A stretch of DNA of 64,000 nucleotides, from contig NZ_CP074570.1 in assembly GCF_019900845.1 (NCBI RefSeq), positions 4,340,001 to 4,404,000 on the forward strand. The letters are read 5' to 3'. Made by a program: the position numbers and the translations under genes. Below are positions 46,358-60,000 of this stretch, one piece after another; position 1 is the stretch's first letter; every line of letters starts with the position of its first letter. Source of the stretch: Paraneptunicella aestuarii (lineage in GTDB: Bacteria; Pseudomonadota; Gammaproteobacteria; Enterobacterales; Alteromonadaceae). Under the pieces are notes generated by a model, which was not told where the DNA came from, ran no database searches, and was given only the letters and a program-made list of their open reading frames with translations.

Positions 46358-47155
46358 CTAATATTGAACCCGCCCATAAACCATGTCCCACACTTCACTT
46401 TCACTCGCAGGATGCTTTTCTAAATATCTCTTCAACCTGCCGCTTGCAGGGAATTTCACGCCCTTACTGCGAAGAATATCAATGGTCTGTTCCTTATAGG
46501 GTTGCATTTCCGTGTCAACAATCACTGTTTCAGATAGCATCCCTAAGCCTTGTAAGTCAGTAGAAAATCCATGTTCCAGAAGGTAGACGACCAGATCAAA
46601 TCGTCCGGGTGTTATGCACATTGTCGCAGCGGTATGACGTAGTCGGTTTTGATATTCCATCTTCGCCCCATACTCTAAAAGAGTCTTAATATTATCTAAT
46701 CGTCCTTGTTCCGCGGCCACCATTAACATGGATTTGTCATCATTACCGATTTGGTTAACATCCCCACCATACTTAATCAGCAACTCCAAAAATTCGGGCT
46801 TATTTCCCCCTGCAGCAAAATACATTGCGGACACTTGTCTATCAGGGTCAATATAATTCGGGTTTGCCCCCTTTTTCAGCATGTATTCTATCGCTTCCAA
46901 ATCTTTCGCATGCTCTTCAGCCAACAGCCATAAAAAAGGAGTAATCCCTTCTTTTCCAACCGCATTAATATCAACACCATCATGTAACAGCTTGTCGGCT
47001 CTGTTGTAATCGCTATCCAACACTGCATCGACAAACTCTGCTACATTTGGAACAAATGCCTCTTCCAATTTCATTCCCCCAATTAATTCTTCTTTACATC
47101 CGATTACAGCCAAAAACATGGCTACAATCACGCAATATCTAACCGTTTTTATCAC
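46358..47155 (-). CDS. Ankyrin-repeat lipoprotein, candidate immunity protein
   Basis: Exported lipoprotein of 265 residues. N-terminal signal MIKTVRYCVIVAMFLAVIGCKE has a lipobox-like VIGC with Cys20, and Lys at +2, which favours the outer membrane. Five or so ankyrin repeats follow from about residue 38 (NRADKLLHDGVDINAVGKEG, EAIEYMLKKGANPNYID, FLELLIKYGGDVNQIGND, NIKTLLEYGAKM, LVVYLLEHGF). The start is GTG 47155 with GGGAG five bases upstream. Only 11 bases separate it from the stop of the giant lipase-ended frame. Ankyrin proteins are one known immunity type for polymorphic toxins, and lipoprotein immunity proteins protect against periplasm-acting lipase toxins, so an immunity role is proposed. 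Confidence 0.85.
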   Translation of the reverse strand: MIKTVRYCVIVAMFLAVIGCKEELIGGMKLEEAFVPNVAEFVDAVLDSDYNRADKLLHDGVDINAVGKEGITPFLWLLAEEHAKDLEAIEYMLKKGANPNYIDPDRQVSAMYFAAGGNKPEFLELLIKYGGDVNQIGNDDKSMLMVAAEQGRLDNIKTLLEYGAKMEYQNRLRHTAATMCITPGRFDLVVYLLEHGFSTDLQGLGMLSETVIVDTEMQPYKEQTIDILRSKGVKFPASGRLKRYLEKHPASESEVWDMVYGRVQY

Positions 47156-47166
47156 CTTTACTCCCG

Positions 47167-48080
47167 TTAAATTCGAATGTGTTTCAACATATCTGCGGTT
47201 AATTGACCGTTGTGCAACGCATAACGTGTGGAAGAAATAATATAGTCCATTCCATGTAAATCCAAAGTATTGGCTATACGTTGGTAGCTACTCATTTGTG
47301 TGCCATCAAAATTATATGATGAAAGAACCTCTCTATTCCCATAGGCAGAGTCTAACGACATGACACCAAAAGCATCCGTATCAACCTGATCACCGGAAAC
47401 AAAATCAATCAACATATTCCCAGTAGCCACAATATTCTTCAGTAATGTTCCTGCAGGTTTAAGGGCTCCTTCCACTAACCAACTATCTTGAGTTGATGAC
47501 AATATTTCCCCTTGTAAGTTAAATGCTGCAATACGGTCACTGTATCCAACATTGAGGTGATGACGGCTTATGGTTGAATCGCTTAATCCCTTTGCATTGA
47601 GAGTTATAGAGTTAAAACCTGTTCTCAATGATTGGGCAGCAGCTAAACCACCTCCCAATGAGTGACCCGTAAACTCAATATTGCCATTCAACTTATCATT
47701 TAATGCAAAAGCGTCCGCCAAACCTAGCGCCTTAGTAAATTGCTTAGTGGCAAAGCCCATCCCATCAGCAATATTAGTTACCCAGTCAATACCTGTATCC
47801 GTCCCTCGGTTTGCATAAATATACTGTGCGGCACCATTGGTAATACTGTTATTACGGTACAATGCTCCGAAATAGCCAGTTGTCTTATCTACAAAGTCAG
47901 AATCCTTAAAGCCTGATAAGGCATATAAGTCACTTCCGGTAACCCGGCTAATACCTGTAGGTAGCAATGAAACTTCATTGCCATTAGCCATACTTACAGT
48001 TAACGAGCTATCAAAATACACGTCTTTATTGATAAGCATGGTGGATAGTAATTTCGAAGTTCTTAGTAGAGTATCATACC
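47167..48080 (-). other. C-terminal lipase (alpha/beta hydrolase) domain of giant protein
   Basis: The last about 300 residues have an alpha/beta hydrolase look. Nucleophile: GHSLGGG at 47647-47667, serine codon 47659-47661. Likely acid: Asp at 47536-47538 in NVGYSDRIAAFN. Likely base: His at 47254-47256 in LDLHGMDYII, which resembles the terminal-histidine motif of DUF2974/class-3-type lipases. RGTDTGIDWVTNIADG before the nucleophile matches the usual oxyanion-region phrase ('fRGT..DWxxN'). A phospholipase or lipase activity is inferred. Confidence 0.8.
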
Positions 48081-51000
48081 CCTTGGTATCAGAAGACACG
48101 CTAGCCAACATACTATTGATATCATCAACATCGCGTTTTGCATCCAGCAAATTCGCAACCTGGCTGGCTTCCTCATAAGATAAATCCGGCTTTTGCTGCA
48201 TCACCTCATCAAGTAGCGCCAATTTTTCAGGATCCGTACTCAGCTCAGTGCCAATATGACTAGGAATTTCACTAATGCCGAAACGCTCCATCAACTGCTG
48301 AACAGTATCAGTATCACTTATTGCACCACTGTATAGATCGCTAAGCTGAGTTGATGCGAGCAAATCTTCCTTAGACATTTTAGGAGTTGCGGTTTTTTGG
48401 CTTGTCCTAACAATACTATTCCCAATCGCATTGCCAAATACATCGGTAGCGACATTCTCAAAGTTCCAACTTCCCTTGTTGAAAAAGCCTTTCTTAATTC
48501 CATAGCTAATACCGGCTCTGGCGAAGCCTCCTGCGATATCTGAAGCAAATTCATCGCTTAATAGCCCTCCTTCCGATATTGGACCTCCGTCAAGGTTCCA
48601 ATGTGAGGCTATCGCTGCAGTTCCAGCCGCTACTGCGACATTTGCCCATGAAAATCCACTTGGTCTTCCCACAAGTTTGTTAGCAGCTGCACTTGATATT
48701 GCACTTGTTGCAGCCAGCGCAGCTTTACCTACCTCAGTAAACTTGCCTGCTTCAAAAGCCCATTCAGCACCTCTGAGGTAGCTACCAGCACCCGCAGTGA
48801 TCCCAGCAGTCAAGCCAGAAACAAACGCTCCTTTTAAGTCAAATCCGCTTTGAACCCCCAAAGCTATTCCTGTAGCTTGTCCAGCTAATGAACCAACAAA
48901 TCCACCCACACCAGCTGCAACAGCACCTGTAACTCCCGCTCCACCACTCAATGCAGTAGCTCCTGCCGCCCAAATACTCTGACCAGATGCCGCAGCCAAA
49001 GCACCAGCAGTTGCAACCGTTACGACAATGGCTACAGCTACAATGAGCAGGGTCGCCACCATATTACATCCAGCCTCTTGAGGCGGTGGCACATAAGCAA
49101 GCGGGGCTGCCGTACTTCCAATCTTGTCGATGATGTTGTCAGGCTTAAACACATCAAACCGGTTTTCATTGGTTTGACGCTCTGGAATTTCCAGCAACTG
49201 ACCTTCGGTCAATTCACTAGCACCATCAGCATCGAGGCCATTGGCATCTGCAATGATGTACCAATAATCGGCGTTACCGTAGAACAACGTCGCAATTTGA
49301 CGCAAATTCTGACCAGGTTGCACAGTAAAACGAGAAGACGAACCAACATTACCAGGATCAACACTTTCAAAGTGTTGATGTCTAATATTTACCTCACCAT
49401 CTTCATTAAATTCACCCAGATATTGGTTATTGGCATATAAATAATGACTTGGCGATATTCTACCTTCTTTAAACCCTAATGAAGCTGCCGTTGGAGTAAC
49501 GTAACTACTAATCGCATTGGTTTGAGTGCCTGACTGTTTTTTAACCAAATTGCCACTTGCACTGTAGTCAAAATGGCGAGCAGAAATCTCGCTATCTTTA
49601 TCCCTTTTTCCATCCTTGTTCAATAAATAGGACTCAACCGCTATGCGGTTGCCCTCTGCATCGTAATGGCTCTTTGACTCTCCCGGAAGATAACTTGCAC
49701 CTTCATTACTGTTTGTTGGTATACCAACTCCTGATACCAATTTTTCCAGATATTGCTCGCGGCCTTCATACTCGTAACTGTACGACTTGGTATCCACTCC
49801 CGAAATTTGATATTGCTGGTTAGTAACGGTTTGTAAGCGCCCAACTCCATCATAAACTTGATGGTCTTTTCTTAATTTAGTGTGTTCGGCTTCACTTGTT
49901 GTCAAGGTAAATTGAGAATAGTTTTGTGCCAGGAAGGTCTTCTCTTCCCATGTACCATCGACTTCAAACCCGCCATGCAGATCAAGCACAAAATTGCGAT
50001 TACGAGATTCCCAAGTGCCCCAAGCACTCAGTTTCATCCCATAAGTCGTCGTGGAATTTAGCTTGCCATCGGCGTTGTAGTCGAAGACTTGTCGATCAGC
50101 TTTAAAACCAGCAACATCAATCCAAATAGACTCGTATTCTGGATGCTCGGTATCATCTGTTTCACCAGTAAAATACCGAATTTCCTGCTCTTTGCCTTCA
50201 GAATAATAGTTCTGAGTTTCTGTGACTTGTCCCAGATTGTTATAGCTATGCTGCACCGTTTGAATATGACGTTTGCTTTGGACATAGTTTTCCGCAGACA
50301 TGCCGGGGTTAAGCAAACGATCGCTGTAGTAGTCGATATTAGTTGAACCAACTTTAGTCAGGTTTTCCTTAGAGAAATTCCATATTGTGCTAAAGGCATC
50401 TGTGAGCTGACCACGTTGGTTATAATCCATGTAAGTCGCTTTATAGCCACCAGCACTAATTATTAGATTATTTCGACCTGCAGCATCGTATTCAAGGTAT
50501 TGCCCCGTTGTACCTAAAACAATTGTTCCATCGAGCATTGCACCACTATCGATAGTAACGCGATTTGCCGCATCGTAAGTGAACCAGTACTCCTCTACTT
50601 TTGCATTTTCATCAATGTCCAAATTGGTTGACGTAGTTAAGGTGATCTCACCATCTTGCGCACTAAATTCGACAACCAGATTCGCGACAAGCTCCGCAGG
50701 TGGGGTTCCTGTTAGTAACCCCGTTTGAGGATCAAAGGTTAACCATGTCTGGTATTCTTCAGGTATGTCTACGAAAGTCGTGCTTTGACTGGTTGTGCTT
50801 TGAACAGTAGGTTCACTGCTTGAAAGAAAACTCACCTCATTCGCTGTTACTAAACTCGAAGTTGATAGCAACGCGTTATAATCCAACGCTGGCTCACTTA
50901 AGCTATTACCCCCTGCAGTTTGTACACTTAACGCTGCAGGAGCCGCCGCTGGAGCTTCGATTCGAATGCCGTAAGAGGCATTTTCACTCAAGCCTTTGAA

Positions 51001-54000
51001 GTATTGACTAACATCGAGAACAAACTCTTTTGTAGCAACGGCTTCAATTGTAGGTGGCTTTTTAGCAAATGGCCCCTCAACCCTAAGCTGTGTTTCTACT
51101 TCAACCCGATCTCCCAACTCATCTGTTGCTGTAACTCGAAGTTCCAGAGGCTTATCGGTAACGTGCTCGATACTCGCGGTACCAACGAGCTCACCATTGA
51201 CAACTTGTAACCAGTATTCACTACCTGCCACTTGATATATGCCATTGGCATTTTTAACTTCTACAGTAATATCAGGGCTACCAACCAGATCGGCAAAGTA
51301 GCCTGCCACATCAATACTAACAACATCCTGATAGCCTACAGTTTGCGGCGCCATATCGATACTGGTAATTACCGCTTCTCTGGGTTTGGCAACAGTAAGA
51401 TTAAGCGTAACAGCAGCTGTTTCACCCAAAGTATCAATTGCTGTTACGTTCACATTTACTTGTCCTTCAAACTCTGATGGCACATTGCCATAAAGCTCAG
51501 AATTTTGCGGATCCCAGGTTAACCACTCGGGTACATTAGTAGCTTGAAGGCTAAGACTGACTTCTTCAGGATCAATAAAAGTTACGGGTATACGAACAAA
51601 GCTACCCGCCTCAATGGTGAAGGCTTCATCACCGACATAAACCGGTGCTAAATTATCTTCAAGTAAGGGAGTGATGTGCTCGGGCTTTAAAGTGTAATCA
51701 GTAATAACCAAACTAAAACTTTGCGCATTAGGGTCGGTAAGCCAATTTTGAATTCGAACACTACCCGATGTGTTGTTAAAACGAATGAGCAAGTCGTCCC
51801 CATAACGCACAAAACGCAAGTCTTGCTTGTTAAAGTCCATCATGCGGATCACGTTTAATCCACTAACGTCTGAAATAGTGTCATGACCATCACCTAAACG
51901 ATAGGTATACTCATCGTGCCCAGCTCCCCCGATCAGGGTGTCATCACCTAAGCTACCATCAAACTTGAGGTTCACCTGAGCCGAACTCAGGTCAATGACG
52001 TCATCACCGTCTGTTCCAACAATGCTTAAGTTACGTGCTATACCGTTTCCAGTTTCATAATCACCGTTATCAAACGAAAGCCCCTCGATAACAACTAAAC
52101 CATCTTGTAACCAGTTCTTTATGGTGATGCTGTCATTATCAGAAATATGAATCACCAAATTTTCGCCATCAGCAGTATAGGTCAATGCATCTTTCAAAAT
52201 ACCCGGCCCGAAGTGAATAACGTCGGAACCTCCTGCATCAGTGATAAGGTCATGACCATCGCCCACATTAAAGTAGTAATGATCAAAACTACTTCCGCCG
52301 TGAATGGTGTCGTTACCTTTACCTGCTGTGTGATTCAAATCGGTTTGAGCATGACTGAGATCAATGACATCATCACCATCTGTCACAGCAAACTGTACAC
52401 GCTGACTTATGGAACGGTCTGTGAAGTAACCTCCGTCGGCAAAGGACAAGCCTTCTATTCTTACCTTGCCATCTTGCAGCCAATCCTTAACCGTAATGCT
52501 GTCGGTAGCAGAAATATGAATAACCAAATCATTAGCATCAACATTGAAGGTTAAAGCATCTTTATTGATGCCCGTTCCGAAATGAATAACATCGGACCCT
52601 CCAGCATCAGAGATAACATCATGGCCGTCGCTCACATTGAAGTAGTAATGATCAAAACTGCTTCCACCATGAATGGTATCGTTACCTTTACCTGCTGTGT
52701 GATTTAGATCGGTTTGAGCATGGCTAAGATCGATTACATCATCACCGTCTGTGACAACAAACTGTACGCGCTGACTTATGGCGCGGTCACTGAAATAACC
52801 ACCATCGGCAAAGGACAAGCCTTCTATTCTAACCTTGCCATCTTGCAACCAATCCTTAACTGTAATGCTGTCAGTGGCAGAAATATGAATAACCAAATCA
52901 TTAGCATCAACAGTAAACGTTAAGGCATCTTTGTTAATCCCGGTTCCGAAATAGATAATATCAATCCCACCAAGATCGGTAATGACATCATGCCCATCAC
53001 CGACATTAAAGTGAAACTTATCAAGATCGGTTCCCCCATGAATGGTGTCGTTGCCCTTTCCGCCAACATAATGAAGTTCGGTATTAGCATGAGAATAATC
53101 GAGAATATCGTCACCATCGGTTCCCTGAATACGCAATATTTGACCGATACGCTTGTCGGAAATATAGCTTCCATCATTGAAACTAATGCCTTCTAAAGCA
53201 ATCTTTCCTTCCTGGATCCAGTTTTTAAATGTAATAGAGTCATTCGCAGATAAGGTAATAACCAAATCATCTCCGCTGACTGAAAATGTGATGTCGTCCG
53301 TAGTAATCCCTTCACCAAAGAACAAGAGTTCGATACCCGAAGTGTCAGAAATAACATCGTGTCCATCACCTAAGTTGAAATAGAAACGATCATTACCTGT
53401 ACCGCTATAAATAGTATCGTTTCCAATGCCCCCGGTGTAACTCAGGTTCCTGGCAAGATTACTTACATCAACCGTATCGTCACCATCGGTAGCGGTAAGT
53501 TGAAGTCTTTGAAGAATATCTGAACTGGATAAGATATCTCCATTATCAAATTGGATACTCTCTATTGCAGGTAAACCGTTTTGCACCCAATTCTCAACGG
53601 TAATACTATCGGTTGCTGAAATATTGATAATCAGTTTGTCTTGGTTAGCAACAAAAGTGATGACATCTTTAGTAATGCCTGCGCCAAAGACCAATGTATC
53701 TACACCGCCATCGTCACTAAGCGTTTGATGACCATCGCCTAAGTTGAAGTAGAATGTATCATCTCCTGTTCCTCCGGTAAGAGCAGAGGTGGTGGTCTCA
53801 AGCATCTGCTGAGTAGCAATACTTTGAGTCACAACAGACGATGGTGATAACAGTTGTGAGAATGAACTGAGGCTCGGAGCACTTGCAAAGGTCGAGTAAG
53901 CAGAAGCGCCTCCACCAGAACCTATAGATAAACCACTAACGGATACAGATGAGGTTCCTGTGCCATCACTTACAGTCAAAGTAACAGAAAAAGTACCGGA

Positions 54001-57000
54001 AGCATTACTGGGAACGCTATAACTAACAGGCATTGACCCTGTCAATGGATTGGGAGCCCCTATACTAAAACTGATTCCTTTACTTGAGCTGAGAGAATAA
54101 CTCAGTGAGTCGTTATCACTGTCGAGCCATTTATTTAAATAGAAGACACCAGAGCTACCCGGTGTGACATTATTCAACGCCTTTTGGATACGAGACTCTG
54201 CATCACCCGAAGTTGCCTGATATGGTAATCGGTTTCCGTTGCTTACAGTCAAACCAAACGTCTTACTTGATTGTGCTCCATATTGATCCGTAGCCGTCAC
54301 TGTAAATCCGTAGGAACCAGCCGTACCTACAGCTGGAGTACCGCTAAATGTTCCGCTACTGGAAATACTTATTCCTGACGGCAAAGAAGTGGAGGAAAAG
54401 GTGATGCTGTGGCCTTCCGGGTCAGTCGCCAAACTCCCTAAATTAATATTGAAGGACACGCCTTCTGTTAAGTAGTAGTGATTAGTCCCTGTCCAAGTCG
54501 GGGCTTTATTTACGGGCTTGGCAGCAATTGCCAGTGAAAACTGCTTACTTGCAGTTGCTCCTTTCGGATCTGTGGCAACTACAGTAATGGTATGGTTACC
54601 CACAGCACTGGCCGTTGGGGTTCCTGAAATCACTCCAGAGCTGGAAATACTTAAACCTGATGGCAAGCTTGGTGAGCTATAGGTTAAGGCTCCATGCTCA
54701 GGATCTGAAGCATATGCGCTAACATTTAACCGAAATGTCTCCCCCTCAGTCGCGGTTTGAGCCGGGATGTTAACCCATATTGGCGCTTTGTTTACGGGTG
54801 TAACATTGAGTGTGAAATTAATCGTTGCGGTGCTACCAGACGGATCTCTCGCAACAGCAGTTATGGTGTAATTTCCAGACAAAGCAGAGCCTAAAGTTCC
54901 TGAAATTAGACCACTGGTTGACATGGTTAATCCGGACGGCAAATTAGGCGAAGAGAAGGTTAACGTTTCCCCATCGTTATCATAAGCATAAGGTGAAACA
55001 TTAAAACTAAATGATTTAGCTGCTTCACCATATCTGGTAGTAATAGGATTCCAACTCGGCCCCTGATTAGTGTTTTCAATCGACAGGGTAAAAGTTGTCC
55101 CGGTACTATTGCCAGAAGCGTCGGTAGCCAAGATATGAATAGTGTGATTGCCCGCAGTTGTACTATATGGCGAACCTTGCAATACCCCTGCTGACGTAAG
55201 CGTCATCCCAGCAGGCAAATTCAATGCTCCAAATACGAGACTCTCATCATCTGACGCATAACCCGCTAAAGATACTGACTTGTATTGCCCTTCTTTGAAG
55301 TATTGAGTGGGAATTGGACTCCAAACAGGGACTATATTCACATAAGTAACCGAGTTCCCCGTGACCGATAATGAACTGGAAGCCCCCTTATTATCTGTTG
55401 CCTCAATCGTAATGGTAAAGTCATACGAAGCGGTAATGCCACTGGGTACAACAAAATCAACCGTAACAGTCTCTGTTGTAGTGTTAGCGTAATCCGTTGT
55501 AAAGCTCAGTCCACCGCCGCTGGCAGTATAATAAATTTGATCACCGTCCGGGTCTGTCCACGCAGGGAAAGTAAAGCTTCCTGTTTGACCTGGAGAAAGA
55601 TTCTGCATTTGACTCCGAATAGCCTGCACTAATGATGCATGACTCGGAGGTGTCACATTTCGATTTACATCGGTGATGTTGATAGTAAACGCTTGCTCTT
55701 TTGTTTGTCCCAACGAGTCTGTAACGATAATAGTTATAGGATGTGCACCAGAAGATTCAAAATCGGGCTGTCCGTAAAATAATCCATCCTCAGAAAGAGT
55801 GATACCATCCGGTAAAACATCACCAGTGGTAAAAGTAAATGGCCCGGTTCCTGTCACTCTATCTGCAACACTGATTTCCTGATATTGATTTTCAAGCCAT
55901 GTCAGGTCAGTCGCACCTTCCCAAGCTGGCGGAGGAGGCGGTATGTAGTCTTCACCCACCTGCAAGGTAACAAGCAGTTTGGTACTGTTACCTACGCTAT
56001 CAGTCACCACCACTTTGAAATTATTGGGCCCCAAAACTGGATTGGTTAACGTACCTACAATGGTGTTGTTTTGGATGCTTAGTCCGGCGGGCGGATCGAT
56101 TAATTCCAACAACGACAAACTAACACCACTGTTGGGACTTAACCCTGCTAGTACATCCCAACTTACTGCTACGTTTCCGGGAGTATCATGAGTCAAATTC
56201 ACGACATTAAAAGTAGCCGGATTGATGGTGCTCTGAATACGTTCAACTCTTTGACCTACACCATCAGATACAGTTAATAAAAACTCAATATTACCCAGCG
56301 GCGCACCTGCTGGTATTTTGTAGTTGATCTTTCGAAATACAATGGGGTTATCTTCAACTCCACGAGTCTCTACCTTGGTTTCACCAGATAAACTCGATGC
56401 AAATCCAGAAATGGAAGGGGTAGGCAATAAACTCAACTGAATAGCATTACCAGAAGGCGATGCATATTCAGGAACCCATATAAAGTAATCCTCACCCTGC
56501 ATCACATTGGCAAGAGGCTGTGAAACAGAGGTGGCGAAGTCTTGGGCAAAATATGCTGGGTACTTGGGTTGAGGCAATAAGTGCAAATTCGCACTTAAAT
56601 CAATTTCTACTAATTCAGATCGTCCTGTAGGATTCCCCCCACTCATCTCTTCGACTTTGATGGAAAATATATCTTGCACGGCATCGTACAAGCCAGGAAT
56701 GATATTAAGCGTTAAGTTTTCCTGATCAAAGGTAATGAAGCTATATTTGGTATCCAAAACCCTCATATCTGCATACTCAGGAATAAGATCACTCAATATG
56801 ATGCTATCCGGTCTTAGGATCTCTACTGAAACCACCTCGTGATGACCCGCAACAATATTCCCGTTACTGATAACAACAGGTTCACCTTTTACTGTCGGAT
56901 CTGCTTCTTCATAAGCATTGATAGACAGCTCGAAAGGAGTTCCGGCCTCACCTTTCACAACAAAGTTATAACGCTGAAACTTCTCCGTTTCATCAACATA

Positions 57001-60000
57001 CGCAGGCGTTAACTCCAAGACTCCGGAAGGTTCAACATCAATCGTATGCACCAATGGCTGACCTTCCAGATCTTCATATAACGGCAACCAGAAGTACCCA
57101 GTTTCACCAGGCCTTAGAGAGGAAATAAAGTTAGCTATTCTTGAGTTATAAACCTCTATTGGTTGAGGTTTAGGTGGAGAATTAATATCTAGCGCATTAA
57201 CCGTTATAGTGAAGAGGTGCCTGTTACCAAAGTTATCATCAATACGAATAATGTTTTCGTAAGTTTGAGGCGTAAGAGTTCCTTTATCCGCTTTTAAATG
57301 CCCATTTTCGAGATAGAAAGGCGCTTTAACACTATTAAAATAAGAAATGATCTGAACGTTAACGCCCGTTCCCAATGTAAGTAAATCATGGATATCAACA
57401 TCAATACTGTCATCGGAATCAATAGTGATATTTGTTAGCTCATCATTGACAGTAAACGTAGGTTCAACTATCTGACTTTGAACTCGATGCTCTACTGAGT
57501 TATGCCCATCAGAAACAGTAATAATAAATTCAACTGGTCCATTAGCGGCACTCTTTGGCACAGTGTATCGAATCAACGGATTATGATTGATTGAATCAAC
57601 AAAAGCAGTTTCTTCAAAACTAAACCCTGGAATGGCAGGATCTGTTGTGATGCTATAAGAAACCTGCTGACCTTCGATATCAATATATCTGGGGAACCAA
57701 ATATAAAAGTCTTCGCCTCTTACCACTTTGGAAAGTGGGCCATTTACCCAACGTTCAAAATCGGCCTCAAAGGTTGCTGGTTTGCTCGGTACCGGCTCAA
57801 AATTCAGTGTGACAAAATCCACCACCAACTCTGTTTTCATCGTTGGGTCATCGGTTTGCTCTGCCAATATCTTGAGCTTTCCATCAGCTATGCTGCCTGG
57901 CCATTTATCATTGGTCCAATACTCAACTTTGTAAAGCTTTTGATCCGGACTAACACCTTTGATTTCGAAGTCTAACCCAAGCTCAACCAAACCTTCAAAA
58001 TAGTAATCTAATGGATCTGAATTGGCGTCCTGAAAAACAGGCATCATGAAAAATCCGCGCCCAGATGAACTCAGTTTCAGTGGAGATAAATGCTCTGCTA
58101 CCAGCCCGGGATCCACTCTTGGTCTAGTTTGCAGTTCTATATCTGTAGGAGTGCTACTGACAAACTCTCCATTTTTATATATTTCAATATTAATATTACG
58201 GGTTGCTTGAGTAATAAATGCGCTTGAATCAATTTTGATAATATTGCCAACAAGAGCTGGTTCTTGAATTAATGCTTTAGGTTCCAAGCTGTCTACAATC
58301 TTAAATTCAACGCCTTCTACCCCACCAGAAAAATAGTCAAACAGATCAATGAAACTTACGCCGTCCTCTTTCAGGTAAAGTCCTTCATCAGGCAATATTA
58401 AAGATGCTGAATCAACTGTAAGCTCCAGTTCAAAATCCGTAGTAAGGGGAGTTGCATTTACATCCGTGGCAATCACATGAAGTTTAAAACTTTCGCCAAT
58501 TGCAAACTCAGGAACGACCAGATCGGCCTTGGTTGAAATTGACAGTGTTTTCGTCAATGCATCGTAATCGTACTCAAGCCACTCGTTTGGAAAACCGGTT
58601 GTTTCGTCAACTTCCACGCTAAAACTGATGGCGTTGTTTTCCGGGTCTTCAATGAAATCTTCGAGTTGAATGTGATAGTCAATAACAGTTCCAGGTTCCA
58701 GTAATGGAGTATCAAAACCTGTAGTCCCGGATTTAAATCTTGGACCCTGATTCTGAACAACTGGTAATTTGAATGGAATAATAGTGAAACTATCAGGGAA
58801 ATTAGTATTTCCGTCCTGTACCTTAATAACAAACTCTTGCAGTGAATTAGCTAATTCTACCGGTACTTTATTACCCGGTTTTAAACTAATAATTAACTGT
58901 CCGGTAGCATCAATATTTGCTTGTAACCAGCTAATTTCAAGTTGTGTGGCCTGATCCAATAAGACTACAGATGGTATATCACCATCTTCGTCATATATGA
59001 TGTTGTTAATATTCCCTAGAATGGCTTCGTATTCTGTTGCATTTGCTGTAGCAGGAGGGTAACTAAATCCCTCAAAATCAGATAATAGAACCGGGGAATG
59101 ATTTTGCTCAACAACATAGTTTCCGCTGTACCCGTTAAACGCCTGAACCAAACGTCTGTTGCCCATTGCATCGTAGTGATACTGAATAGCAGAGAGCAGA
59201 ATCTTTTCGTCAGTATTATCTCCTTGTGCTCTTACCGTAACACTGTCGATTCTTCCCAATGAATCATAAACTGTCGTTAGATATTCAGTGGTAGACTGAC
59301 CCAGTGTATTTTTGGTGGTGCGCTTCTCAAAAATAACGCGCCCTAATTCGTCATAACCAAATTCACTGTATATACCCGAATCAACACCAGAACCATTGGT
59401 GCTTGAAATGGACATTAATGAGCCATAGTCATTCTCATAAGTTTTGATCTGCTCTATTTTTCCATCAGATTTCAGATCAATTTTCACTTCTTTTAGTTGA
59501 CCATTCTGGTCATATTGGTAACGAACGGTATTTTCACCTAAATCATTCAGGCTTTGCATTTGACCGTAATAGTTATAAGTCCAGGTATTAATATCCTTAT
59601 TGCTGTTAGCACCATTAGCGTTGGCTAAATTGTCATACCTTTGAACAGTACGATTTCCTCGTCGGTCATATTCATAACTTATACTTATTTTTTCCGGTGT
59701 TCTTGAACGCAGTAAATTACCTTGAGTATCGTATCGGTAGTAGAACTCGGCTCCTGCCGCATTGGTTTCCACAACACGCTGTCCAAGAGCATTGTATTGC
59801 CAAGCCTTCAGGCGAGTATAAGATTCCGCATTGTTGGTATCGGTAGTTATGTCACCCTGCTCAACAACTCGTCCTAAATGATCTAACGTTTGAACCCTAA
59901 TAAAACCGAGAGCATCTTGAACCGCTACTTGTTCGTCAAAGATATTGTAACCATACTGGGTCACTCCACCTGTTGCATCAATGTCCTGTGCCAATAATCC

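Noticed and set aside
51930..53790. CRISPR-like periodic repeat
   Set aside because: Units are 369 bases, fully coding and match RTX/HCBP protein repeats.
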